This document shows positions 1 to 12,850 of a DNA stretch of 64,000 nucleotides, piece after piece. Location: the NCBI GenBank assembly GCA_021292105.1, contig CM037867.1, positions 10,544,728 to 10,608,727 of the forward strand, read 5' to 3'. The DNA is from Anadara kagoshimensis. Lineage: Eukaryota > Mollusca > Bivalvia > Arcoida > Arcidae. Made by a program: the position numbers and the translations under genes. Below the pieces are notes generated by a model. That model made no database searches, was not told the origin of the DNA, and was given only the letters and a program-made list of their open reading frames with translations. Position 1 is the first letter of the stretch, and each line of letters starts with the position of its first letter.

Positions 1-267
1 CTCCTGTCCTGCTCTCAGATTCCTGAAAGGTGACTGCTAAAAAAGAATAACTGATATGCCTAGACATGTAGAACATACGGAAATTTATCCTTTAAGCACA
101 AAAATATATTAAAAATCTTAAAAAACAACACTTTCATGTAACTAATAGTTAATTGGTTTTATTTGCATTTCAAAATTAATAACTTCAGCCACTCTGAGAG
201 TTGAACATTAGGGAAAGTTACAAATATGCATATTACCCAGAACGATCAAAAATTGTCCAAAGTCCAG

Positions 268-326
268 TGTCATATACCATTTTTTGAATTTAATCATAAA
301 ATACATTCAAAAAATGGTATATGACA
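268..326. repeat. Perfect 22-bp inverted-repeat hairpin
   Basis: Arms at 268-289 and 305-326 are perfect reverse complements around a 15-nt AT-rich loop. The arms begin TGTCATATACC and end GGTATATGACA. A near-identical copy with the same loop lies at 39539-39595. It is a short palindromic element of unknown class. Confidence 0.85.
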
Positions 327-644
327 CAAGTTTTGTTTATGATGTGGCAATTGAACCCGATGTTACAACTTTATGAGTATTCTGAATATCAATAAGCTTC
401 GAAATCCAATTAGGCAAACGAGATTTAATACAGAATTTAAATTGTCATTTACAGAGACAAATGTTTATAAATTTCATTAGTACCTTATTAAGTGTGTTCT
501 AATTGCATGTAAAAAATAAGAAGAAATTATAAATCGGCAGAAGACGACTTTTTGTGTTGTGGATTTAATATTAATATAAAATGTCCATTTTGTGAAAGAG
601 AATTTTGTGTTTGTTTCAACAAAATATTCCATATTTTTACTTAC

Positions 645-731
645 CTCGAATACTTTAGATTCTACATATAGAATGAAATGTGTAGCAAATAAAAATGCAA
701 ACATTATGCAAAATAACAAAACGTTTGGCAT
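645..731 (-). CDS. Candidate first coding exon (signal peptide) of a minus-strand gene
   Basis: Read on the minus strand, an ATG at 731 opens a hydrophobic stretch beginning MPNVLLFCIMFAFLF that looks like a signal peptide. After exactly 29 codons, at 645, it meets a consensus donor (GAG followed by GTAAGT). Any continuation would lie left of the window start or in 1-644, where I see no convincing second exon. The open frame runs on past the donor, but its codons there look like intron. No function can be given; it could also be a chance ORF. Confidence 0.35.
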
Positions 732-1104
732 GATGAAATGATACTCTGAAAGTATAAGTTTTCGTCAACGCAATGCAGTGAAAATGTTAAAAAAGAGAAT
801 GCAATGCTATTTAAAAGGCTATAGAGTATTTAGGTAACTTCTGAACTATATATACATGTGTATATCTTAATCCATATCTTTATTCAATAATGCATGAAAT
901 AGGTAATTATTTTTTTTATCTCTATGAAAATTGTTTGATTAGTTTTCAATTGCAGGGATAACATTAAAATTTCTAACAATGACATGCATCTTGATATAAT
1001 ATTTTTGAAGTTACAGTCATGATACAATTTTGTATGAGACATTAGGCATAGTTATGTTAATTATCAGCTGGTTTCACAAGGTCATTGACATTTAAACATC
1101 TGCT

Positions 1105-1640
1105 GACATTACGTGCAATTGGATATTTTTGCTCCAATTGACAAAATATTTTTATCTATGCAAGTACATCTTTGCTGCTATAATTTACGTGAAATTGGTT
1201 ATTTTTATTGATTTGTATATTTTTATTCTTTAAATTTTTTTTCTCTACTTGACAAAAATACTCAGTTTTATCTTTGCAAGTACATCATTGATGCTGTAAA
1301 TTATGTAATGGGTAATTTTTTGCTCTACTTAGCAAAAAAAGTTTTTATTTTTGTAAATACATCATTGCTGCTGTAATTTATGTGCAATTGGTTATTTTTG
1401 CTTTATTTGACAAAAATATTTCTTATCTGTGCAAGTGCATCATTTAATGCCGTCATTGTGGCTGTAAACTTTATGTAATTGGCTATTCTCCTTGCTCTAT
1501 TTGACAATATAAATGTATTATCCATATACCTTATATAATATATCATTAACTTTCCGACTGCTGTAATTTATATGCAATTATTATTTTTTTTTTGCTCTAA
1601 TTGACACGTGTCTTATCTATACATGTGCATCATGTACTAG
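1105..1640. repeat. Degenerate tandem repeat, unit about 105 bp
   Basis: About five diverged copies of a unit containing TGCAATTGG, TTTTTGCTC, ATTTGACA, TTATCTATGCAAGT and ACATCATTGCTGCTG. Copies differ by many indels. The stretch is followed by poly-A tracts at about 1692-1769. I see no gene in 1-2260 apart from the possible minus-strand exon. Confidence 0.7.
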
Positions 1641-2097
1641 TATGCAGACAAACTATAGCTAAAATAGAAAATCGTGTCGCAGATGGTGGAAACAAAAAAA
1701 AAAAAAAAAAAAAAACTAGAGCAGTCGCTTGAAACAAAAAAAAAAAAAAAACAAAAAAAAAAAAAAAAACTAGAGCAGTTTCTTGAAAAATACCCCGTCT
1801 CCAACATGGCCAAGTTGTAATTTCAAAGATTTATCTTGTGACCTTGACCTTTCATTTTTGCATCTAAATTTGGTATGTGACGCATCTTTCATGTTGGTTT
1901 ACATTCGTGTAAAGATTGATCAAAATCCATCTATAGACATTGAAGATAGGGGGAGGACACAATCGATATTGGCACGGACTGCCAGACACACATGTTGATA
2001 CCTATATACCCTGCGAAACTTCATTTGCGGGGGTGGGGGTGGTGGGTATCAGAGGGAAATGGAATTTAATTTAAATATATGCATGTAATTTACATCC

Positions 2098-2280
2098 TAC
2101 AGTCAAACCTGTCTATAAACGCCATCCAAGGGAACCAGTAAAAGTGGCCATTATGGGCAGGTGACCTTTATAGAAAGGTTCAAATTATATGAATAAAGGA
2201 CACTTGGGATACAATTCTACTAGCCTTTATAAGCAGGTGACCGTTATATAGAGGTGGCCTTTAAGGTAGGTTAGACTGTA
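2098..2280. mobile_element. TIR-A short inverted-repeat element, copy 1
   Basis: Starts ACAGTCAAACCTGTCTATAA and ends with the inverse, GGTTAGACTGTATA. Internal repeats of GGCC(T)TTTATA give several head-to-head hairpins. Related copies lie at 13620-13780, 24462-24630 and 29503-29687, with a fragment near 36225-36320. No coding capacity, so a non-autonomous element is likely. It abuts the 48-bp satellite. Confidence 0.65.
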
Positions 2281-2296
2281 TATACTGGTATGTTAT

Positions 2297-4648
2297 TTGT
2301 ATAAGTCTCGTCTTGTTCCTATGACGATATCGGGGGACACTGGTTTGTATAAGTCTCGTCTTGTTCCTATGACGATATCGGGGGACACTGGTTTGTATAA
2401 GTCTCGTCTTGTTCCTATGACGATATCGGGGGACACTGGTTTGTATAAGTCTCGTCTTGTTCCTATGACGATATCGGGGGACACTGGTTTGTATAAGTCT
2501 CGTCTTGTTCCTATGACGATATCGGGGGACACTGGTTTGTATAAGTCTCGTCTTGTTCCTATGACGATATCGGGGGACACTGGTTTGTATAAGTCTCGTC
2601 TTGTTCCTATGACGATATCGGGGGACACTGGTTTGTATAAGTCTCGTCTTGTTCCTATGACGATATCGGGGGACACTGGTTTGTATAAGTCTCGTCTTGT
2701 TCCTATGACGATATCGGGGGACACTGGTTTGTATAAGTCTCGTCTTGTTCCTATGACGATATCGGGGGACACTGGTTTGTATAAGTCTCGTCTTGTTCCT
2801 ATGACGATATCGGGGGACACTGGTTTGTATAAGTCTCGTCTTGTTCCTATGACGATATGGGGACACTGGTTTGTATAAGTCTCGTCTTGTTCCTATGACG
2901 ATATCGGGGGACACTGGTTTGTATAAGTCTCGTCTTGTTCCTATGACGATATCGGGGGACACTGGTTTGTATAAGTCTCGTCTTGTTCCTATGACGATAT
3001 CGGGGGACACTGGTTTGTATAAGTCTCGTCTTGTTCCTATGACGATATCGGGGGACACTGGTTTGTATAAGTCTCGTCTTGTTCCTATGACGATATCGGG
3101 GGACACTGGTTTGTATAAGTCTCGTCTTGTTCCTATGACGATATCGGGGGACACTAGTTTGTATAAGTCTCGTCTTGTTCCTATGACGATATCGGGGGAC
3201 AGTGGTTTGTATAAGTCTCGTCTTGTTCCTATGACGATATCGGGGGACACTGGTTTGTATAAGTCTCGTCTTGTTCCTATGACGATATCGGGGGACACTG
3301 GTTTGTATAAGTCTCGTCTTGTTCCTATGACGATATCGGGGGACACTAGTTTGTATAAGTCTCGTCTTGTTCCTATGACGATATCGGGGGACACTGGTTT
3401 GTATAAGTCTCGTCTTGTTCCTATGACGATATCGGGGGACACTGGTTTGTATAAGTCTCGTCTTGTTCCTATGACGATATCGGGGGACACTGGTTTGTAT
3501 AAGTCTCGTCTTGTTCCTATGACGATATCGGGGGACACTGGTTTGTATAAGTCTCGTCTTGTTCCTATGACGATATCGGGGGACACTGGTTTGTATAAGT
3601 CTCGTCTTGTTCCTATGACGATATCGGGGGACACTGGTTTGTATAAGTCTCGTCTTGTTCCTATGACGATATCGGGGGACACTGGTTTGTATAAGTCTCG
3701 TCTTGTTCCTATGACGATATCGGGGGACACTGGTTTGTATAAGTCTCGTCTTGTTCCTATGACGATATCGGGGGACACTGGTTTGTATAAGTCTCGTCTT
3801 GTTCCTATGACGATATCGGGGGACACTGGTTTGTATAAGTCTCGTCTTGTTCCTATGACGATATCGGGGGACACTGGTTTGTATAAGTCTCGTCTTGTTC
3901 CTATGACGATATCGGGGGACACTGGTTTGTATAAGTCTCGTCTTGTTCCTATGACGATATCGGGGGACACTGGTTTGTATAAGTCTCGTCTTGTTCCTAT
4001 GACGATATCGGGGGACACTGGTTTGTATAAGTCTCGTCTTGTTCCTATGACGATATCGGGGGACACTGGTTTGTATAAGTCTCGTCTTGTTCCTATGACG
4101 ATATCGGGGGACACTGGTTTGTATAAGTCTCGTCTTGTTCCTATGACGATATCGGGGGACACTGGTTTGTATAAGTCTCGTCTTGTTCCTATGACGATAT
4201 CGGGGGACACTGGTTTGTATAAGTCTCGTCTTGTTCCTATGACGATATCGGGGGACACTGGTTTGTATAAGTCTCGTCTTGTTCCTATGACGATATCGGG
4301 GGACACTGGTTTGTATAAGTCTCGTCTTGTTCCTATGACGATATCGGGGGACACTGGTTTGTATAAGTCTCGTCTTGTTCCTATGACGATATCGGGGGAC
4401 ACTGGTTTGTATAAGTCTCGTCTTGTTCCTATGACGATATCGGGGACACTGGTTTGTATAAGTCTCGTCTTGTTCCTATGACGATATCGGGGGACACTGG
4501 TTTGTATAAGTCTCGTCTTGTTCCTATGACGATATCGGGGGACACTGGTTTGTATAAGTCTCGTCTTGTTCCTATGACGATATCGGGGGACACTGGTTTG
4601 TATAAATCTCGTCTTGTTCCTATGACAATATCGGGGGACACAATCTCG
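2297..4648. repeat. 48-bp tandem satellite, 49 copies
   Basis: Forty-nine head-to-tail copies of a 48-bp unit containing GTATAAGTCTCGTCTTG and GACGATATCGGGGGACACTG. Almost all copies are identical. Rare variants include G-to-A or C-to-G changes near 3155, 3201 and 3347, a 2-bp deletion near 2858 and a 1-bp deletion near 4441. The last copy is the most diverged. Because 48 is divisible by three and the unit lacks stops in several frames, long ORFs appear on both strands; they are artefacts of the repeat. Confidence 0.97.
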
Positions 4649-4849
4649 TGACAACAGAGTGAGATTAATAATTATAAAATCTTACAATATTGACACATTT
4701 AAAAAAAATCCAGTGTAATTATTTGCACTTGTACGTTTTCCTATGTCGAAGGAAAATTTGGTCAGATGATGCAGTTTTTTATCTACCTTGAATCAAAACC
4801 AACAGTTTCCAATCTGATACCAATTCATTTAGTTTTTGGATGGTAGAGG

Positions 4850-5490
4850 AAACAGTTGGAAGGCTAGCTTACCCTTCAAAAGCACCCGGTCTCACCTCTC
4901 TAATGGAATCGAAGTCCAAGTTTTAAACAAAAATTTGCAAATTTTCAAAGGTTGTGTTATGTAAGTTGAACATTGACTGTTATATTTGTATTTTTGTTCC
5001 AAGTATGATCTAGCAGAATGACATTCGAATCTGACCTAGGTGGCGAAAAACGTTTTAGCTGATGGAAGTTCACGTTTTGAAATTAATTAGGATCTGGCAA
5101 AGTAGGATTCGAAACTAGCACAGGTGTTGGAAAACGTTTTCCCTGATGGAATTTGACGTTTTTAAATTTATTTGCCAGTTCTCAAAGCTGTTACTATTTT
5201 TGTAAGTTGAACATGGACCGGTAATTTAGTTTTTTGATGATTACAAACTTGCTCTAATTATGATCTAGCTAAAACGGATTCGTACTATAGGTGGTGGAAA
5301 ACGTTTTCCTGATGGAAGTTCGCGTTTTAACTTAATTTGACAGTTTCCAAAGTTTATCATGACATCGTTCAAAATTGTAAGTTGATCATTGACTTGTATG
5401 TTTGTTTTTTTAATTATTACAAACTTACATTTATTAGGGTCTGACGATGTAGGATTCGGTCCAAGGCGGCGATATAACGTTTTTGGCATT
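4850..5490. repeat. Degenerate repeat-E tandem cluster
   Basis: About three diverged copies of a unit near 200 bp. Recurring pieces are GGTGGAAAACG, TTCCTGATGGAAGTTC and TTTGACAGTT, and AAGTTGAACATTGAC. The first copy carries TTACCCTTC and AGCACCCGGTCTCAC, which links it to repeat E at 16700-17060, 20480-20735, 51170-51380 and near 63.3 and 63.8 kb. No coding potential. Confidence 0.55.
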
Positions 5491-5499
5491 GGGAATAAC

Positions 5500-6570
5500 T
5501 AATAAATACAAGTAGGACACAATTGTACATGTTTTCATTTAAAACCTAAAATTAAAGCTCTTTAATTACCATAAAGGTGTCAATTTTAGTGTTATAGGTA
5601 TATACCCACAGCCTGGTCTCGTCTAGCACAGGTAGACAAAATATACATTAAATACAAATAGAAATTAGATATACCTATTTATGTATGCAGTTTCACCTAG
5701 TTTATATACCTGTTGAAAATTACAGGTTTTCTACCGGGGTGCCATAGGATAATTCCGTAAAATAACCCATCGCAGTTTTCTGTAGTTAAAATTAAATTAA
5801 AATCAAATAAATGCAGAATTAAATTGGTTAAATAGTGACTTCATATATAGTTTTATCCGCATGATAAATTATTCCGGGAATTGTCATAAAATTAATATTT
5901 TTGTTTATGATTCACCTTTAGGCGACTCGACCATCTTAAGAATAAATTTCGCCCTACCTGAGACACCGAGTTAGTAAAGTGGTTTTGAGCTGAACGTTGA
6001 AGAATTTAAATAACAAGTAAGTTTTATATATTTAGTGAAATTGTTTTCCGCATTTATTTATATTAAATTTCTATAATATATTTTTTGAATTTTAAAAATG
6101 TCATAAATATCATGAAAGGATATGTTCTATTTGAAACTTTTCGCAAAATACAAAAATCCTTGGGAATTCTTTAACAAGAGGCGGATAGGGATCTGCAGTT
6201 TGGTAGAATCAAGTACCAATCTGACTAGAGACGTTCCTGATCGTTAAAGTCTGAATCAACTAACTTTATCATACACTTGGTTAAAAATCGTAATATTGGT
6301 GTAGTGTTTACATCCCTGGTTCAAGCATAATCGAGGTAATCCCTTGACAGTTGCTAAGATTGGGGATGGGGTGGGGGAGTTTGGATCCTTTTCGGAAATT
6401 TTAGGTAGGATGTTGGCATATGAGTTGTTTACGTTACTAATTAATTAAAGGAACATCCTAGTACAATTATTAAAATTCTAAACATACCATAGAATCATAT
6501 ATAAATCTGCACACCTATATCTTTATTGTTAGTATACATATTGTCATAAAATAGGCTGTGGTTTATGATC
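5500..6570. other. AT-rich intergenic stretch without a recognised gene
   Basis: No convincing ORF or repeat. A consensus-like donor (ACAA followed by GTAAGT) at about 6016, after a less AT-rich segment from about 5920, could end a 5' untranslated exon of SLC3 gene 1. That gene's first coding exon is preceded by an acceptor, so an upstream exon must exist somewhere. This assignment is a guess. Confidence 0.25.
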
Positions 6571-6573
6571 AAG

Positions 6574-7203
6574 TAGTGTAAGCTACTGAGGTACGGGAGA
6601 GGGTAGTGTAGCTACTAAGGTACGGGGGAGGGTAGTGTAAGCTACTGAGGTACGGGGGAGGGTAGTGTAAGCTACTAAGGTACGGGGGAGGGTAGTGTAA
6701 GCTACTAAGGTACGGGGGAGGGTAGTGTAAGCTACTAAGGTACGGGGGAGGGTAGTGTAAGCTACTGAGGTACGGGGGAGGGTAGTGTAAGCTACTGAGG
6801 TACGGGGGAGGGTAGTGTAAGCTACTAAGGTACGGGGGAGGGTAGTGTAAGCTACTGAGGTACGGGGAGGGTAGTGTAAGCTACTGAGGTACGGGGGAGG
6901 GTAGTGTAAGCTACTAAGGTACGGGGGAGGGTAGTGTCAGCTACTGACGTGCGGAGGAGGGTAGTGTAAGCTACTGAGGTACGGGGGAGGGTAGTGTCAG
7001 CTACTGACGTGCGGAGGAGGGTAATATGTAAGCTACTGAGGTACGGGGGAGGGTAGTGTAAGCTGCTGAGGTACGGGGGAGGGTAGGGTCAGCTACTGAG
7101 GTACGGGGGAGGGTAGTGTAAGCTACTGAGGTACGGGCCCGGGGAGGGTAGTGTAAGCTACTGCGGTACGGGGGTGGGTAGTGTAAGCTACTGAGGTACG
7201 GGG
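6574..7203. repeat. 30-bp G-rich minisatellite, about 21 copies
   Basis: Head-to-tail copies of a 30-bp unit with GGTAGTGTAAGCTACTGAGG and TACGGGGGAG. Positions vary mainly at CTACTAAGG versus CTACTGAGG. The right half is more diverged, with insertions near 7025 and 7138. The unit contains TAG stops, so it is not coding. Confidence 0.95.
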
Positions 7204-7334
7204 GATGTGAAAATAAATGGCATTTAAGTATATTATAAATAAAGTTTTAATTTCAGTTTATTAAATAATTATAATGTGTGTAAAATAATTGTAATGTGTG
7301 TAAAATAATTAAGGAATAATTGATCGTAATTTAA

Positions 7335-7543
7335 AGGTACAGATCTGTCAAAAGCTTAACACCGAGCTTACAAGAAAAGGAGTCACAGTTCATGATCAGC
7401 TGATGGGTAAAAGAAAGGGACTCGGGACAGAAATTATGTCAAGAGATAAAAAACAGCTTGCTGTAGAGATATAGCCAAGATGAGGTGCTGATTCAGAACT
7501 GGTTCGTTAGCACATTGTTAAACTTTCGACAGACCTGTACTTT
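7335..7543. mobile_element. TIR-B short inverted-repeat element, copy 1
   Basis: About 209 bp. The left end reads GGTACAGATCTGTCAAAAGC TTAACAC; the right end reads GTTAAACTTTCGACAGACCT GTAC, which is its inverse. Typical internal words are GCCGAGAT, GCTGTCGA and TTCGTTAGC. This is the commonest element in the window (see 16005, 19317, 19781, 25795, 30562, 33097 and 40272). No coding capacity. Confidence 0.8.
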
Positions 7544-7559
7544 AATATATCCAAAGTGG

Positions 7560-8450
7560 GTTTGATACCATTTAGTTTTATTCAGGTGCTATATGACTAA
7601 AAAAACGCGACTCTTTCCATGCAGTCGTATAGTGACATCCTTTAGTAGATTTCGAAGAAGTTGTACACTGACATCCTTTAGTAGATAATAACTAAACCTT
7701 TATGACACCTGCTGTGTTTTTCATCTTAGTAACGGAAACGTGTCAAAAATCGTTACTAACGACTGTATATTTGTATCAGTATTTAAAGATTTGTCAGATT
7801 ACTGTTCTAAGCTTGTTTAGATATATATTAGTAGAAAACAACTAAAATATTTAATTGATTGAAAAATACTAAAACAACAGAATTGCGAGTCCTGAATGTT
7901 TCTATGTACAAAGAATAACATTTATATTCCGGTAAAAAGAACTTTCACCTTTGAACCCTGAACTTGATATTGCAGCAAAGCGAGGGAGCAAGCAGTATTT
8001 GTAACACCCAACGCAAACGAGGCTGGATGGGGGTATATGGGAATCACCCTGTATGTCTGGCCGTTCGTCCTTATACCGTGTCTGCTCCATATCTTCCAAG
8101 TCTATATATGAATTTCAAACTTTGCACAAATGTTAAGTATCATGACACGATGTGTCGGATACAAAACTTAGGTGCATAGGTCAAGGTTACAAGGTCAAAT
8201 CTTAGAAATAGCAACTGTTAGAGACATTATTCAAAAGCACAATAGCGATTTTATTTCCAACCACACGAATTAGAGACAAATATCAATATTACAAGAGACT
8301 TGATCTGTGTCATAGAGACACCCTTGATGAAGAATGGAATTAGGAATTTTTTGTCTTTCAAGAGACTGATCTAATATAGTTAAAATCATTTTCCTTGAGG
8401 TTGAGTTATACAAATGTAGATGCGTGTTATTTAAGAGGGTTGTTTTTTCT
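7560..8450. other. Intergenic, no gene; one dispersed repeat
   Basis: Two short copies of GACATCCTTTAGTAGAT lie at about 7636 and 7670. About 8010-8215 looks like a dispersed repeat with GATGTGTCGGATACAAAA followed by AGGTCAAGG and AAGGTCAAA. Similar phrasing occurs at 1800-1995. I see no exon here. Confidence 0.4.
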
Positions 8451-8454
8451 ATGC

Positions 8455-8757
8455 CAGGGGCGGATACAGGATTTTTTGAAAGGGGGGGGGTTGAGAACTA
8501 TCCAGGATTTTTTAAAAGGGGGGGGGGTTGAGATCTATACAGGATTTTTTTTAAGGGGAGGGGCGAGAATTATATCAATGCTAGATGCGAGCGCCGAAGG
8601 CGCGAGCTTCCAGAGACGATGGGTCTAGGGCAGAGCCCCGATGGGGGCCAAGAAAATAATTTTAATCAGTCAATATCTCACTCACTCTCTCTTTAAATTT
8701 TTCAAAGGGGGGGGGGTTGCAACCCCCGCAACCCCTCCCCTAAATCCGCCACTGTAT
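8455..8757. mobile_element. Short element with G-rich/C-rich inverted ends
   Basis: Begins GGGGCGGATACAGGATTTTT and ends CCCTAAATCCGCCACTG, the inverse. Inside, three copies of an AGGATTTTTT(G/T)AA(A)GGGGGGG unit occur at about 8468, 8502 and 8541, and a small GC hairpin (GCGCCGAAGGCGC) lies near 8592. Probably a non-autonomous DNA element; no protein. Confidence 0.55.
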
Positions 8758-8890
8758 GCTGTGGTATATTTTGAACTACTGTTCAAGTCTTTGTGTTTGT
8801 GATAGTGAATTGCACTTTATTTCCATAGAAAATCAAATAAACTTTAATAAAGATTGTTTTTACTTACTTTACCTAAGTCGTAACAGGAAA

Positions 8891-9096
8891 TGGGGTTCAT
8901 CGCTGTACCACGTGGTCAATACCTCTTAACGTTTGTGCGGAACATTTTGGAAAACGTCAACGTCACAAATTCCCGGAATAACGTCGTTTTTAAGGGGAAA
9001 CGTCATATTGTGCGATTCCATGTCCATTGGAAACAAGCGTTTCAAATTCGTAGACACGTTAGAAGGTATCACGTGGTACAGCAGTGAACCCCATTG
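8891..9096. mobile_element. TIR-D element, copy 1 (about 206 bp)
   Basis: The terminal inverted repeats are about 36 bp: the left end contains GCTGTACCACGTGGTCAATA, the right end its inverse with TATCACGTGGTACAGC. The interior is rich in ACGT, AACGTC and ACGTT. A second copy lies at 45073-45275 inside the cadherin gene. It sits about 230 bp upstream of SLC3 gene 1's first coding exon; 9097-9316 otherwise holds a TAA microsatellite (9280-9308). Confidence 0.75.
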
Positions 9097-9274
9097 TTAT
9101 GCGTATCCGTGATTAGCATAGAATATTTCTACACAGATAAAAACGTTGGCGCTATGGGGATTACCATCATGTGTTGAAGAAATGGCGGATCGTGCTACGA
9201 ATAAGATAAAAACGAAAATAAGGACAACATCTGCGGTGTAAACATCGCAGTTTTGGCCATGTGAAATAAAAAAA

Positions 9275-9310
<36 letters not shown>

Positions 9311-9320
9311 TATTTTCAGG

Positions 9321-12300
9321 ATGCCGTCAAATTCAGGAGTTTATCTTGTGTCAGCACAGTTTCATCCTACCAAAGATGGACTGCCGTATTCTAAGGGAGA
9401 GGAATCCAAAGCTTACGACAATAACGTCACGTAAATATTGTCATTTCTATAAAGACTATTCGACACCAACTAGTCCAGTATTCATGTTATGTCAAAAGTA
9501 TTATTAAGAGTCATTCTCTGTAAGGACAAAACTGATTTGAAATCTACATGTCATAGACTTTGCAAATATTATAGATCTAAATAACTTTGGATAACCTGCA
9601 CATCACTATAGAGAATTTTGTATCTCACCCTAGTGATGGATGGTTTCCTATATGGGATTATTTAATTTAACGATATTGGATGATGGCACCGATATATTAA
9701 AAAGAAATTCTGGTTGAAACATCAGATTTATACTCGTGTCTTGTTAACAATGTCTCTTTTTTCATTGTAGGACTTATGACGAAATAAACCTAAAAGTGGC
9801 CGACGATGGGGAACCTGGAACCCCCTTTAGGGGTATGGGTAAAGAGGAATTACTAAAACATTCCTCTAAGCCACTGTGGACACGCCTAAGGATGATCTGC
9901 ATCTCCATTGTACTGCTTGGATGGTTGGCACTTCTGGTCACAGTTGTCGCCCTTGTTTTGATATACCCTAGGTGTCGCCCTGCTGATGCCCGCACCTGGT
10001 GGCAGAAAGAGGTTATATATAGAGTGTATGTTCCAAGTTTTAAGGATAGCGATGGAAATGGTATCGGTGACCTTAAAGGTAATATAAAAATAAGACTCAC
10101 TTGACCTACATTAAATTATTAAAAATAGGCTCAAGGCTCCAACAGTGACTTCATTATTCTGTTAGAAAATAGTCTTTTGATTCTATTTAAAGCTAGAAAA
10201 GCGCTTCGTATGAAAAGTGGAGGATTGTAGATTCGCAATTTTAAGCTATATTTAAGTCACTGTGGCCATAGAAGCCATTTTTATTTTAAGAAACCATGAA
10301 GTTATTAAACATATGACAAAGACCGAGTATCAGATAAATTTCAATAGAAAAGGAACACACAAGTCTATGTTGAAATCACATAGAAACAAAACAACTAATT
10401 TTGGTCATTTTGCTTTCTGAAGACCGGCGGGTTTCTCCGGGTATACGTACTTTTGTTCCTAAAACCATCCTAGAGCAGCGCACGATAAATGTTATATTAG
10501 GGCGTTAAACACGAACACACCGCTCGATCACAAAAGAACATCAACTTTTAATAATGATACTTGAGAGACAATTTTTATAATTGTGTTTTATAATTTATTG
10601 CAATTTACTGGCGACGTGCATCGTATTTTTACTTTTGCAATATTGCAAGTTTAGACTAAAAGTTTAGATTAAAATCTCACTGGGACATTATTTGCTCTTT
10701 TTTAACCGTACCAATTACATTACTAACAAAGGTCTGCTATTGGGTTGTCGGGCATGGATTTTAAAATTGCTTTAACAAAAAAAAAAAAAATAATAATAAT
10801 TCTGCTTTTATTTCTGTTACTTTTGGAAAATAGGGTAAAACGTAAATTCACAAATACATGTAAATCATACTTCACCAAGAAAGCAATGGGTAAATTACGT
10901 AACATTAAAAGTTGTTTGCACAATACAGCCACGAGCCTTGTTTCGGGTAATAGCAAGTCGGGAATTTCCGTGATAATTCGATCGAATGCCTCCCCTTTGA
11001 TCACAAGGCAGGAGCCAAAGATTACAAAACATAAGAAATTGGCTATAATAATTATAATTAGCTCTGAAAAATTTGATGAACCACAGAACCAGTACCATAT
11101 CTAATAAATGAAATTTAATAACTGATCTATTTTAAAGCTTAATTGGGCAATGCTCATAATTATGGAATCTCATTCACGGTTTGTTTGGAGATGTTCATCT
11201 AGTCAGTCACGATGATCTTACCTCTGACTTCTATATATATTTAAATCACCAAACAAATGTTATTTCGATTGCTATACTTTTGTTTAACAGGGGTAGAGTC
11301 TAAGCTTGACTATATCAAGGATTTGGGATTTCATACGATCTCATTAAGTCCTTTCTTCAAGTCGGACGGATTTGACAGCGATTTTAACATCATTGATCAT
11401 AAGGAAGTGGACACCAAGTATGGCGATCTTAACCAGTTCAATTCCTTGGTCAAAGCTGTCCACGATAAAGGTATGTATAACTAAAATGCGTGTAAGAAAT
11501 GAAAGAATGCACGATATATTAATTAACAATTAAAAGATCAATGTTACATAGAATGTGTTTTTATTTATAGAAATATAAGTAAAAATACAAAGTGAATCAA
11601 AAGAAATTCTAATGTAAAACGTTAAACACTGATAAAAATATTGTGGTAGGACTTCCTATTGTGCTCCCATACACTGAATTTTTTTGTTAAATTCTTGAAA
11701 AAATAGTTTAATTAAGAAATAATAAACTTGACGTGGTTTCATCGATCCAACCAAACAATCAATGCAACCACCTAAACAGCCAACTAAATGACATAGCCAC
11801 CCATCTAGCTGTTCATTCATCCATCCATCACAACCAACCAGTCAACTGACCCGATCAACCATCCATCTAGCCGTCCATCCAACCAATTAACCAATCATCT
11901 GATTAAGTTACCATTTATCATACCCACCTGACCAACCAACCATCCATTCAACATGTTCAACCAATTAACCAACCAACCATCAAACAAACTCACCATCCAC
12001 TAAACCCCTCAATCACCCATCCACCATTAAACAAACCAACTTACCATCCACCCAATCCACTAACCACTCAACTTGCCAATCACACAATCCACTAACCAAC
12101 CAACTTACCATCCACCCAATCCACTAACCAACCATCCATTTATTCAGTCGTTTAACCAATTAACCAACCAAATTGCCACCCAAACAAACCACCAACCAAA
12201 CATCCAACCTAGTAAATCGATTTATACATTTTTTTTATTTCACAGGCATGCATTTAATCTTGGATTTTATTCCTAACCACACCAGTGACAAACATGATTG

Positions 12301-12664
12301 GTTTATAAAGAGTAGGGACTCGTCTGCTTATACTAACGTATATCGTAACTTTTACGTCTGGACTGGAAACAATACTTTTTCCAATTGGGTAAGTGCAGAT
12401 AATATACTTCATACTCACTTCTACTTTTTATCAAAATTAGTTCCTACAGATATAGATGAATCCAAAGTTTTCGGTCTCTATTTTGCCTGTCTTTTCTATT
12501 TATCACTGTCTCTATTTTATTTTCGGTGTCTATTTTAAACCCAAATTGAGTTTCAATTTGTTATTTTATCCACTCTTTCAGTGTACTTTAGTTATGTAGT
12601 TGCAGGGTTTCCCCCTCTCAATGATTTACTCTTTAGTTAAGTTAGTAGTTATGGTGCTCGCTCT

Positions 12665-12706
<42 letters not shown>

Positions 12707-12730
12707 ATTTACGTACTCTCTCTCGCTCTC

Positions 12731-12794
<64 letters not shown>

Positions 12795-12796
12795 CG

Positions 12797-12850
<54 letters not shown>

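Noticed and set aside
2261-4654. Long ORFs on both strands across the 48-bp satellite
   Set aside because: They follow purely from a stop-free unit whose length is a multiple of three; several frames and both strands are open alike, and no flanking gene structure exists.
2297-7203. CRISPR-like regular repeats
   Set aside because: The 48-bp and 30-bp arrays are directly abutting identical units with no unique spacers, in a eukaryotic genome.
8185-8212. AGGTCAAGG...AAGGTCAAA as nuclear-receptor half-sites
   Set aside because: They belong to a dispersed repeat, so the match is likely incidental; no promoter context is evident.
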